A DNA stretch of 64,000 nucleotides, taken from the NCBI GenBank assembly GCA_016713785.1, contig JADJOM010000003.1, forward strand, positions 2,437,501-2,501,500, in the 5' to 3' direction. Under the pieces are notes generated by a model. It worked only from the letters and a program-made list of their open reading frames with translations, was not told the origin of the DNA and made no database searches. The stretch comes from Gemmatimonadota bacterium (lineage in GTDB: Bacteria > Gemmatimonadota > Gemmatimonadetes > Gemmatimonadales > GWC2-71-9). This document shows positions 40,692 through 50,013 of this stretch, piece after piece. Position numbers and translations under genes: made by a program. How positions within the stretch are numbered: position 1 is the stretch's first letter; every line of letters begins with the position of its first letter.

Positions 40692-41426
40692 TCACTCCTT
40701 CGCGAGGTACCCATGGTTCCATTCGCGCCGCCGGCGCGCCGTGACGATGTAATTGAGGAAGTCGGTGCGCTTGGTGGCCTCGGAGACCGCCATGCCCTTG
40801 GGGAACAGCGCCCCGGTGGGACAGACCGCCACGCACTTGCCGCAGGCGGTGCAGCTCTCGGCGTCACCCCAGGGCTGGTTGAGCCCCGCGATGATGGTAC
40901 AGGCGATGCCCCGGTTGGCGATGTCCCAGGTGTGGGCGCCCTCGACCTCGTCGCACACCCGCACGCAGCGGGTGCACAGCACGCACCGGTTGTGGTCCAT
41001 CACGAAGTCGGGGTGCGAGGCGTCGAGCGCCTTGACCGGGTAGAGGTAGGGCACCCGCACGTACTCGAGCCCCACCCGCAGGGCCAGCTCCTGCAGCTCG
41101 CAGTGGCCGTTGGAGACGCAGACCGCGCAGTGGTGGTTCCCCTCGGAAGCGAGGAACTCGACGATGGTCCGCCGGTAGCGCTCCAGCCGCTCGCTGGTGG
41201 TGCGCACCACCATCCCCTCCTGGGGACGGGTGGTGCAGGCGGCGGAGAGCCGCGGCGTGCCCTCGATCTCGAGCAGGCAGAGCCGGCAGGCGCCGACGTC
41301 GCCCAGGCCGTCGAGGTGGCACAGGGTGGGGATCTCGATCCCGTGCTCCCGCGCCACCTCGAGCAGGGTCTGGTCGTCGTGGGCGCTGATGGCCTGCCCG
41401 TCGATCGTCAGGGTGATGACGCCCAT
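40692..41426 (-). CDS. hoxU: Hydrogenase diaphorase Fe-S subunit HoxU
   Basis: 244 residues, related to the N-terminus of NuoG. In order: plant-type 2Fe-2S (LCHLDGLGDVGACRLCLLE...C), a His-ligated 4Fe-4S (NHHCAVCVSNGHCELQ), and two ferredoxin-like 4Fe-4S clusters (CVLCTRCVRVCDEVEG and CTACGKCVAVCPTGALF). Wires HoxF to HoxY. Confidence 0.95.
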   Translation of the reverse strand: MGVITLTIDGQAISAHDDQTLLEVAREHGIEIPTLCHLDGLGDVGACRLCLLEIEGTPRLSAACTTRPQEGMVVRTTSERLERYRRTIVEFLASEGNHHCAVCVSNGHCELQELALRVGLEYVRVPYLYPVKALDASHPDFVMDHNRCVLCTRCVRVCDEVEGAHTWDIANRGIACTIIAGLNQPWGDAESCTACGKCVAVCPTGALFPKGMAVSEATKRTDFLNYIVTARRRREWNHGYLAKE

Positions 41427-41429
41427 GGC

Positions 41430-43039
<1,610 letters not shown>

Positions 43040-43043
<4 letters not shown>

Positions 43044-43561
43044 GGCGCGGGCTCCGGTTCGGTCAGCCAGCGCTCCAGCCGGGCCAGCGCGTCGGCCTCG
43101 GAGAGCTTGGGCGCCATCTGCTCATCCACCACCGCCACCGGCGCCAGCCCGCAGGAGCCGACGCAGCGCGCGGTGAGCAGCGACACCCGGCCGTCCCCGG
43201 TGGTCTGGCCGAAGCGCACCCCGCAGCGCCGCTCCACCGCCTGCTGCAGCGCGGGCGCCCCCTTCACGTAGCAGGCGGTGCCCTGGCACAGCACGAAGGT
43301 GTGCCGCCCCGGTGGCTTGAGCCGGAAGTAGTGGTAGAACGTCGCCACGCCGTAGACCTGGCTGAGCGGCCGCTTGAGCGCGTGGGCGATGTAGAGGAGG
43401 ATGTCGTCCTCGAGGAACCCGAAGACGTTCTGCGCGGTGTGCAGCACTTCGATCAGCGCGTGGCCGTCGCCCTGGTGCAGGTTGATGGCCCGGTCGAGCA
43501 GCTTGAAACGCTTGTCGCCACTGGGGTGCGCCGCCGCCCGGGGCGGCTGGGTCGCGGTCAT
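43040..43561 (-). CDS. hoxE: Hydrogenase subunit HoxE (NuoE-like)
   Basis: 173 residues, the first gene of the hox operon. Thioredoxin-fold 2Fe-2S protein with CQGTACYVKG and CVGSCGLAP cysteine pairs and the conserved VATFYHYFRLKPPGRHTF. Presence of HoxE marks the pentameric bidirectional (HoxEFUYH) type rather than the HoxFUYH form. About 180 bp of non-coding sequence precedes it; no clear promoter was identified there. Confidence 0.94.
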
Positions 43562-43744
43562 CCGTCACGATCCTCGCTGCGCCGGCGACGGCCTCCCCGG
43601 CGCGGGGAGGACGCCCGGCGTCCGCGAGCATCCTAGACCCCCGACGCTGAAGGGATCGTGAAAGGGCGGGGACCGCTTCATTACCGCCGGGGCGACAGGA
43701 ATGTCCCCGGCATCGCCTCGGCGACGACGGGCCGCGGCCGGGGC

Positions 43745-44041
43745 TCAGGTCGCGGCGGGTCCCGGCCCACCCCGCGGCCCGAACCGCTTCGCGCTGCGCG
43801 CCCGCGCCTTGGCCGCCTCGGCCTCCCGGGTCCGCGGTGGCGCGGACGTGACCAGCGTCGCGAGCAGCTGCTCCACCGTGACCGACACCTCGGCCACGGC
43901 CCGGTCGAACGCCGCCGCGTTGGCGCGCGATGGCTTCGCGCAGCCACTCACCTTGCGCACGAACTGCAGCGCCGCGGCGTGGATCTCCTCGTGGCTGACC
44001 GGCGGATCGAAGTGGTGCAGCGTGCGGATGTTGCGGCACAT
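43745..44041 (-). CDS. DUF2277 family protein
   Basis: 98 residues. The N-terminus MCRNIRTLHHFDPPVSHEEIHAAALQFVRKVSG is the DUF2277 signature, followed by a basic, Ala-rich tail (REAEAAKARARSAKRFG). Function unknown. The frame is open 46 codons upstream, but homologues start at MCRNI. It lies after the multicopper oxidase gene on the same strand (31-nt gap). Confidence 0.9.
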   Translation of the reverse strand: MCRNIRTLHHFDPPVSHEEIHAAALQFVRKVSGCAKPSRANAAAFDRAVAEVSVTVEQLLATLVTSAPPRTREAEAAKARARSAKRFGPRGGPGPAAT

Positions 44042-44072
44042 GTGCGGTCCCCCCTGACAGATTCGCCCGGCG

Positions 44073-45938
44073 TTAGCGCACCCGCAGCGCGCGATCATAC
44101 CCCGCCGGCAGCCCCGGCACCCCGACGACCAGCCGGTACCTCCCGGGCGGGAGCCGCACCTGGGCGTCGAAGGTCTCACCCACGTCGAGCCGCGCGGTGG
44201 CGGGCGCCTCCACCGCCAGGGCCGGCGGCAGGTCGGCGCCGTCCTTGGCCAGCCGACGCCAGGTCACCGGCGTGCTGTCGCGGAGGATCGCGAACCGCAG
44301 CGGGGCCGCCGGCCCGATGTTCACGAACCGGAACCGGTGCGTCGCCCGGGCCGCCAGCGTGAGCGGCGCCGGGAGCGAGTCGCCATTCACCACCAGGTGC
44401 GGCGGATCGTCCATGCCGTCCCACCCCGCCACGAGCAGGTGGTCGGTGGCCGGGTCGAAGCGCTGCCCCGGCTCGAGCACCACGATCCCGCCGTACAGGC
44501 CGCTGGTGAGCTGGGCCAGGTCGTTCAGGTGGGTGTGGTAGATGAAGGTCCCCGCCCGCGGCAGCGTAAGGCGCGCCACGAACGAGTCCCCGGGCATGAT
44601 CGACGGGGCCAGGCGCCCCGGGGCGCCGCTCCACCCCGGCACCCCGTCGCTGTAGCTCTCGAGCTCGATCCCGTGCCAGTGGATGGCCGCCGCTTCCGCG
44701 AGCCGGTTCACCACCACGATGTCCGTGGGCTCGTCCCGGGTCAGGATGAGCGGGCTCCCCGGGATCTCGATCGAGTCGGCGGCTGGCGCCGCGCCGCGCT
44801 GGAGCACGAATCCAAGGGCGCGCGGCGAGCGGCCCCGGGGCGTGCCTTCCTGCACCAGCAACCGCAGCTGGCGTCCCTGCCGGCGCGCGGGCGCCTGCTC
44901 CCCCGCGCGCGGGGCCACCTCGATCCCGAGCACCAGCCCCGCCATGTGGCGCCCCGGGTCGTGCGCCATCCGGTCTGGGCTGTCGAGCGCGGGAGGCTCG
45001 AGCCGCGCGTCGGGCAGTACGTGGAAGCCGATATGGCAGTGGAACAGCCACTGCCCGGGCCGGTCGGGGCTCCAGGCCATGGTGTAGGTGGAGAACGGCC
45101 GCATCGACTCGGTGACGAGCAGCGGCTGGGACGCGGGAGGGTAGAGCGTGTCGGTGCGGCCGTCGCCCCGGCTGCCCAGGCGGAAGTAGAACCCGTGCAG
45201 GTGCATCGGGTGCCCCCGGGCGCTGGCGTTGATGACCCGCCAGCGCAGGCTGTCGCCGGTGGTGGCGTGGATGCGCTCGGTGCCCGGCCACGACCGGCCG
45301 TTGATCGTCAGCGCGTTCCCGTAATTCACCGAGTCGAGCATCCGGCCCCAGATGTTGAGCACCAGGATCCGGTCCGGCGGCACCGGCCCCGGCGGATCCA
45401 CGACGAACGCGCCGGCGAGCTGCTCCCGCTCCTCGTCCCGGTCGAAGTCGTGCACGCCGAGAATCCCGTGGTAGAAGTACGTCCCCGGATCGCCGGCGGA
45501 GAAGCGCAGTGTCACCGCCGCGCCGGGGGCGAGCTGGACGCTGTCGTCGCCGGCGGCGGGATGGGTCAGCAGGCCGTGCAGGGAGAGGGTGGAGTCGGGG
45601 AGGCGATTCCGCACCGTGACGCGGAGTGGTGTCCCGGCCGGCACCCGGATGAGCGGCCCGGGGACCTGGGGCGAGCTGCCCGCTTCGCTGAACGCGGCCA
45701 CCTCAATGGCCGGGCCGGCGTCCCCCTCGGGCCGCCACTCCGCCATGCCCACGTCCAGCGCGAGCACCAGGGTGTCGCCCTGCCACTCTCCGGCGGGAAT
45801 GCGATTGTCGTTGGGAAGCACGGCGGGGAGGGAATGTCCGGACGGGCGCGGCGGGACCGGGACCAGCAGGGCCGCCACCAGCGCGGCGCGGAGCAGCGGC
45901 GCATCCCCCCAGCGCCTGCCCCCGCGGGGAGCGTTCAC
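44073..45938 (-). CDS. Multicopper oxidase with permuted cupredoxin order
   Basis: 621 residues, start GTG overlapping the upstream stop (GTGA). Hydrophobic N-terminal segment (15-30) suggests secretion. Four cupredoxin-like domains: D1 (about 85-185) degenerate (SLHG, YFYHGI); D2 (about 200-345) with HPMHLHG 243-249 and HCHIGFH 300-306, which normally belong to the last laccase domain; D3 (about 385-490) with HWHG 420-423 and YHTH 467-470, which normally belong to the first; D4 (about 500-620) without copper ligands. All ten T1/T2/T3 His/Cys positions appear present but in swapped order. No axial Met follows HCH at the usual spacing. Oxidase substrate unknown (laccase-like or metal oxidase). 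Confidence 0.88.
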   Translation of the reverse strand: MNAPRGGRRWGDAPLLRAALVAALLVPVPPRPSGHSLPAVLPNDNRIPAGEWQGDTLVLALDVGMAEWRPEGDAGPAIEVAAFSEAGSSPQVPGPLIRVPAGTPLRVTVRNRLPDSTLSLHGLLTHPAAGDDSVQLAPGAAVTLRFSAGDPGTYFYHGILGVHDFDRDEEREQLAGAFVVDPPGPVPPDRILVLNIWGRMLDSVNYGNALTINGRSWPGTERIHATTGDSLRWRVINASARGHPMHLHGFYFRLGSRGDGRTDTLYPPASQPLLVTESMRPFSTYTMAWSPDRPGQWLFHCHIGFHVLPDARLEPPALDSPDRMAHDPGRHMAGLVLGIEVAPRAGEQAPARRQGRQLRLLVQEGTPRGRSPRALGFVLQRGAAPAADSIEIPGSPLILTRDEPTDIVVVNRLAEAAAIHWHGIELESYSDGVPGWSGAPGRLAPSIMPGDSFVARLTLPRAGTFIYHTHLNDLAQLTSGLYGGIVVLEPGQRFDPATDHLLVAGWDGMDDPPHLVVNGDSLPAPLTLAARATHRFRFVNIGPAAPLRFAILRDSTPVTWRRLAKDGADLPPALAVEAPATARLDVGETFDAQVRLPPGRYRLVVGVPGLPAGYDRALRVR

Positions 45939-46621
45939 CGCGGCGTGCTGTCCAGGAACCTCGCGTCGACGTAGCCGAGCACCTCGCCCGCGGTCCGGAC
46001 CCGCAACCACCCCTGGTCGGGCTGGTCCACCGCCACCGATTCCCCGGGATTGAGCACCCGGGTGACCGGGGCATTCGGGCTGCGGCTGGAACGGACGTTC
46101 ACCCAGGTGCTGGCGTACCGGGCCTCGCCGCGGGCAAGCTCGGGCTCGGGCTTCGGCTCGGGACGCGGCGCGGGCACGGCGGGGCGGGGCGGCGTGACGG
46201 GAGCGGGCGCCGGAACCGTGGCGGGGGCGGGGGCCGCCGCGCGCACGCTGTCCACCGCCGGGCGCGGGGCGATCACGACCTCCGCCGCGGGCACCGACTC
46301 CCGTGCCGCGACGGCGGCGGGCGCCCGCCGCGCCGTGTCAGGCGCGGGCGCGGCCACCGGCCGCCGCGTGGCCACGGAAGGGGGTGGCGTCATTCCCTCG
46401 GTCGTGGGGACGGGGCCGAGCCGCGCCTTCCACGGCACCAGGTTGAGCACCGCCAGCACGCCGATGGCCCCCGCCGCCAGCAGCACGATGCGCGGCACCC
46501 GCCGCGGCGTGGGCGGCGGCGGCGCGAAGAAGCCGGCCTCGAACGCCTCGCCGCAGCGCGGGCATCGGGTCGCGACGCTCAGCGCCTTCTGGTTGCACTT
46601 CGGGCAGTTGACGTATGCCAT
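45935..46621 (-). CDS. Zinc-ribbon, single-helix, SH3b-domain protein
   Basis: 228 residues. N-terminal zinc ribbon (CPKCNQKALSVATRCPRCG, residues 6-24), one membrane helix (about 44-62, IVLLAAGAIGVLAVLNLV), a long Ala/Pro-rich spacer (about 75-165), and a C-terminal bacterial SH3 domain (WVNVRSSRSPNAPVTRVL...GWLRVR...GYVDARFL). The cytoplasmic ribbon and periplasmic SH3b suggest a wall-binding sensor or scaffold. It is coupled to the multicopper oxidase by a 4-nt overlap. Confidence 0.88.
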   Translation of the reverse strand: MAYVNCPKCNQKALSVATRCPRCGEAFEAGFFAPPPPTPRRVPRIVLLAAGAIGVLAVLNLVPWKARLGPVPTTEGMTPPPSVATRRPVAAPAPDTARRAPAAVAARESVPAAEVVIAPRPAVDSVRAAAPAPATVPAPAPVTPPRPAVPAPRPEPKPEPELARGEARYASTWVNVRSSRSPNAPVTRVLNPGESVAVDQPDQGWLRVRTAGEVLGYVDARFLDSTPR

Positions 46622-46730
46622 GGGGGCAGGCCGGGCACTTCCTCGATGGGTCCAACTCCAAACCCTGCCAGAGGATGCGCCCAAAACCCGGTTTCGGCAA
46701 GGGCGGCCCGGCCGGCCGCCCCGTCCCCCC

Positions 46731-48140
46731 CTAGAGCCGCTCGAACTTGGCCTGGAAGAAGCGCAGGTACTTGGGCTCGTAGGTCATCCGGAGCCCGCGG
46801 GTGTCGTGGCGCCGGTCGAAGATCATCTTCACCGACTCGGCCACCACGTCCATGTGCGCCTGGGTGTAGACCCGGCGCGGGATGGTGAGCCGGGTGAGCT
46901 CGAGCTTCGGGTAGTAGTGGTCGCCGGTGGCGGGGTTGCGGCCCGCGCTGACCACGCCGCGCTCCATCGCCCGGATCCCCGAGTCGAGGTAGAGCTCCGC
47001 CGCCAGGGTCTGGGCCGGGAACTCGTGCTGCGGGATGTGGGCGTAGAACGCCCGGGCGTCGAGGAAGATGGCGTGCCCCCCCACCGGCTGCACGATCGGG
47101 ATCTGCCAGTCGGTCAGCAGCTCGCCCAGGTACTGCACCTGGCCCACCCGGGAATGCATGTAGCTGTCCTGCAGGCACTCCTCGATGCCGATGGCCATCG
47201 CCTCCATGTCCCGCCCCGCCATCCCGCCGTAGGTGTGCAGCCCCTCGTAGATGACGATCTGGTTGCGCAGCTCCTCGTACAGCGTCCAGTCGTTCACGGC
47301 GAGCCAGCCGCCGATGTTCACCAGGTTGTCCTTCTTGCCGCTCATCCACGCGCCGTGGGTCTGGTCGCAGAACTCGCGCACGATCTGCGCGATCGGGACC
47401 GACGCGTACCCCGGCTCCCGCTGCTGGATGAAGTAGGCGTTCTCGGCCATGCGCGTGGCGTCGAGGAAGACCCGGATCCCGTGCCGGTCGCACAGGGCCC
47501 GCAGCGCCTTCACGTTGGCCATCGACACCGGCTGCCCGCCGGCCATGTTCACCGTGCCCGCGAGGCTCACGTAGGCGATCTTCGCCGCCCCCACCCGGGC
47601 GATGAGCGCCGCGAGCTTGTCCAGGTCGATGTTGCCCTTGAACGGGTCGCGGTTGGCGGTGTCGTGCGCCGCGTCCACGATGACGTCCACGAACGTGCCC
47701 CCCGCCAGCTCCTGGTGCAGGCGGGTGGTGGTGAAGTACATGTTGCCGGCGATGGTCTGCCCCGAGGTGATGGCGCAGCGGCTGAGCAGGTGCTCCGCGC
47801 CGCGCCCCTGGTGGGTGGGCAGGATGTGCCGGTACCCGTAGTGCCTCTGGATGGCCGCCTCGAGCCGGTAGAAGTTCCGGCTCCCCGCGTACGCCTCGTC
47901 GCCGAGCATCATCCCCGCCCACTGCCGGTCGCTCATGGCGCTGGTGCCGCTGTCGGTCAGCAGGTCGATGTACACCTCTTCCGACTTGAGCAGGAAGGTG
48001 TTGTAGTCGGCCGCCCGGAGCGCCCGGGCCCGGTCCTCGGCCGAGACCTGCAGCAGCGGCTCGACCATCTTGATCTTCCACGGCTCGGCCCAGCTGCGGC
48101 GGCCGAACTGCTGGCCCATCGTCTTCGGGACGTCGTGCAT
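46731..48140 (-). CDS. tpl: Tyrosine phenol-lyase
   Basis: PLP enzyme (EC 4.1.99.2) cleaving L-tyrosine to phenol, pyruvate and ammonia. It is 469 residues (family 456). With a constant offset of 13 to Citrobacter numbering, key residues are in place: Y84 (Y71), F136 and T137 (F123, T124), D227 and R230 in DATR (D214, R217), Schiff-base K270 in MSGKKD (K257), M392 and R394 in AMERG (M379, R381). R394 binds the phenol ring side and distinguishes TPL from tryptophanase, which has a hydrophobic residue there. The C-terminal TIPRRVYTQAHMDVVAE and YEPKYLRFF also follow TPL. ATG 48140 or MGQQ seven codons later may be the true start. Confidence 0.93.
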   Translation of the reverse strand: MHDVPKTMGQQFGRRSWAEPWKIKMVEPLLQVSAEDRARALRAADYNTFLLKSEEVYIDLLTDSGTSAMSDRQWAGMMLGDEAYAGSRNFYRLEAAIQRHYGYRHILPTHQGRGAEHLLSRCAITSGQTIAGNMYFTTTRLHQELAGGTFVDVIVDAAHDTANRDPFKGNIDLDKLAALIARVGAAKIAYVSLAGTVNMAGGQPVSMANVKALRALCDRHGIRVFLDATRMAENAYFIQQREPGYASVPIAQIVREFCDQTHGAWMSGKKDNLVNIGGWLAVNDWTLYEELRNQIVIYEGLHTYGGMAGRDMEAMAIGIEECLQDSYMHSRVGQVQYLGELLTDWQIPIVQPVGGHAIFLDARAFYAHIPQHEFPAQTLAAELYLDSGIRAMERGVVSAGRNPATGDHYYPKLELTRLTIPRRVYTQAHMDVVAESVKMIFDRRHDTRGLRMTYEPKYLRFFQAKFERL

Positions 48141-48477
48141 GCATCGCTCGGGAAAGGAGTCAGGAACCGGGAGGCTAGCCCGCCCCGCCTGAAGATTTCC
48201 GCAAGGGCCCGGGAACCGGGATTCATGCGGGCGGGCCCGGCCGCCTCCCCATCCCCTTCCCCTCCGGTCCGTGGAACCCCGTGAGGCAGGACTGCTTCGA
48301 CATCGCACGATCATGTCCTGCGTCGGGTGGGGGCCACGGCACTCGATTTGCTCCATCGTCTCGAGCACCCCCTGCCCGCCCGGCCGACCCGCGATTCGCG
48401 CCCACATCGGGCGCCGGCCACCCCGGGTGCAGCGTGCCCCCTACACCCCGCTGACGCAGCGGCACACCAGGAGCCCG
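48141..48477. other. Divergent intergenic region between tpl and TauE/SafE gene
   Basis: 337 bp, GC-rich, presumably holding both promoters. Several short GC inverted repeats around 48205-48245 (GGGCCCGG / CCGGG) are visible. No TyrR-like or other recognisable operator and no small gene was supported; an in-frame extension of the downstream ORF to 48271 lacks coding character. Confidence 0.4.
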
Positions 48478-49533
48478 ATGCCCTCCCTCGCCCCCTCCAC
48501 GTCCCCCAAGCCACGGCTGTGGATCTTTGCCGCGTGGCTGGGCGCGTTCTACCTGGCCTGGTTGTTCCTCGTGGTGGTCCGCGGCTACTGGCCGGTGGCC
48601 CAGGCCCACTGGCCCATCGCGGTCGCCATGGCGTTCGGGTCCTACTTCGCCGGCTCCACCCCCATGGGGGGCGGCACGGTGGGCTTCCCGGTCCTGGTCC
48701 TCCTGTTCGACGGCCCCGCCAGCCTGGGGCGAGATTTCGGGTTCGCGGTCCAGTCCATCGGCATGACCAGCGCCAGCATCTTCATCATCGCGCGGCGGCA
48801 GGCGGTGGCGTGGCCCATGCTGCGCTGGGCCATGTTCGGCTCGCTGATCGGGACCCCGCTCGGGCTGCTGTTCGTCGCCCCCTTCGTGTCGGGGCTGGTG
48901 GTGAAGGTGCTCTTCGCGGTGATCTGGGCCAGCTTCGCCGTGATGACCATCGTGAAGCTGCGCGAGATGGCCACGCTCGAGGGCATGACCGACCTCTCGC
49001 TCCGGTTCCACCGGGTGTCCGGGCTGCTGGTGGGACTGCTCGGCGGGGCATTTGCCGCGGCGCTCACCGGGGTCGGCATCGACATGATCATCTACGCGGT
49101 ACTGGTCACCATGGTGCGCACCGACCTCAAGGTCGCCGTGCCCACCTCGGTCATCCTGATGGCGTTCACCTCGCTGGTCGGCATCGCCACCCGGAACCTG
49201 CAGGGCACCCTGAACGCGGAGGTCTTCGGTCACTGGATCGCCGCGGCGCCGGTGGTGGCGCTGGGGGCGCCGTTCGGGGCCTTCGTGGTCGACAAGGTGG
49301 GGCGCAGCCTGACGCTCATGGTGGTGGCGGTGCTGTGCCTGGGCCAGTTCGTCTGGACCATCACCGAGGAGTGGGGCAACCTCGGCGTGCGCGGGCTGGC
49401 GGTGGCGGTGGGCGGGGTGCTGCTGCTCAACCTGGTGTTCCACCTCCTCTACACGGCCGGGCTCCGCCTGAAGGCGGACGCCACGCGGCCCGCCGAAGTG
49501 CCAGCCCCGGCCCGCGAGGCCCGGGTGGCCTGA
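48478..49533 (+). CDS. TauE/SafE-family transporter
   Basis: 351 residues, about eight to nine membrane helices with the family's Gly-rich re-entrant motifs (GSYFAGSTPMGGGTVGFPVL and LGGAFAAALTGVGIDMIIYAVLV). Members export sulfite, sulfoacetate or other organosulfur and organic anions; the substrate here is unknown. Divergent from tpl, which does not by itself prove a shared role. ATG 48478 follows a CAGGAG at 48466-48472. Confidence 0.9.
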   Translation: MPSLAPSTSPKPRLWIFAAWLGAFYLAWLFLVVVRGYWPVAQAHWPIAVAMAFGSYFAGSTPMGGGTVGFPVLVLLFDGPASLGRDFGFAVQSIGMTSASIFIIARRQAVAWPMLRWAMFGSLIGTPLGLLFVAPFVSGLVVKVLFAVIWASFAVMTIVKLREMATLEGMTDLSLRFHRVSGLLVGLLGGAFAAALTGVGIDMIIYAVLVTMVRTDLKVAVPTSVILMAFTSLVGIATRNLQGTLNAEVFGHWIAAAPVVALGAPFGAFVVDKVGRSLTLMVVAVLCLGQFVWTITEEWGNLGVRGLAVAVGGVLLLNLVFHLLYTAGLRLKADATRPAEVPAPAREARVA

Positions 49534-49538
49534 GCGCG

Positions 49539-49796
49539 AGTGGGGCAGGTCCGGCAGCTCCGGCCCGACCCCACCGCCTCGTCCATCGAACGCACCGGCC
49601 GCAACCGGAACCCCGCCACCAGCTCCCCGGTCGCGGGAAACGGGCCGTCCACAGCCGTCCAATTGGGACCGGAGAAGCGCACCCGCTTTCCCTGCGCGCT
49701 CGGCTTGAGCCCCTCGCCAGCCCGCATGATGCCGGCCTGGACCAGTTCCTCGTGGTACCACCCCATCGCGGTGGACAGCAGCCGCGGCGCACTGGT
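49539..49796 (-). pseudogene. Decayed YCII/DGPF-domain gene remnant
   Basis: In one minus frame the core of a DGPF (YCII-related) protein is readable: MGWYHEELVQAGIMRAGEGL, RVRFSG, TAVDGPFPATGELVAGF and RSMDEAV. Homology continues upstream as RLLSTAMG but hits a stop at 49797-49799, so the first 20 or so residues (usual start MKVMV...) are missing. After MDEAV the expected WVKRCP ending has degenerated into unrelated residues. Its 3' side abuts the TauE/SafE gene end. Confidence 0.7.
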
Positions 49797-50013
49797 CTAC
49801 CGCGGGTAGCGGCCGCGGTCGCCTGACCACACCCGCACCCCGGTGGCCCGCCCGGCGCGCCACCGGGGTATATTGCGGAGCCATTCCTCAGGACCGATCG
49901 CCGGCGCCGACCGATCCCCTGTCGCGGCCGATTCCCGGCCCCGCCTCGCAGGCGTGACCTCCGGCCCCTCCCACCGGCCGGCCCTGACTTCTCCCCGCCA
50001 GCAAGCCGGCCCC

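Noticed and set aside
46731..48140. Tryptophanase annotation
   Set aside because: The Arg in AMERG and the SGKKD lysine context follow tyrosine phenol-lyase, not TnaA.
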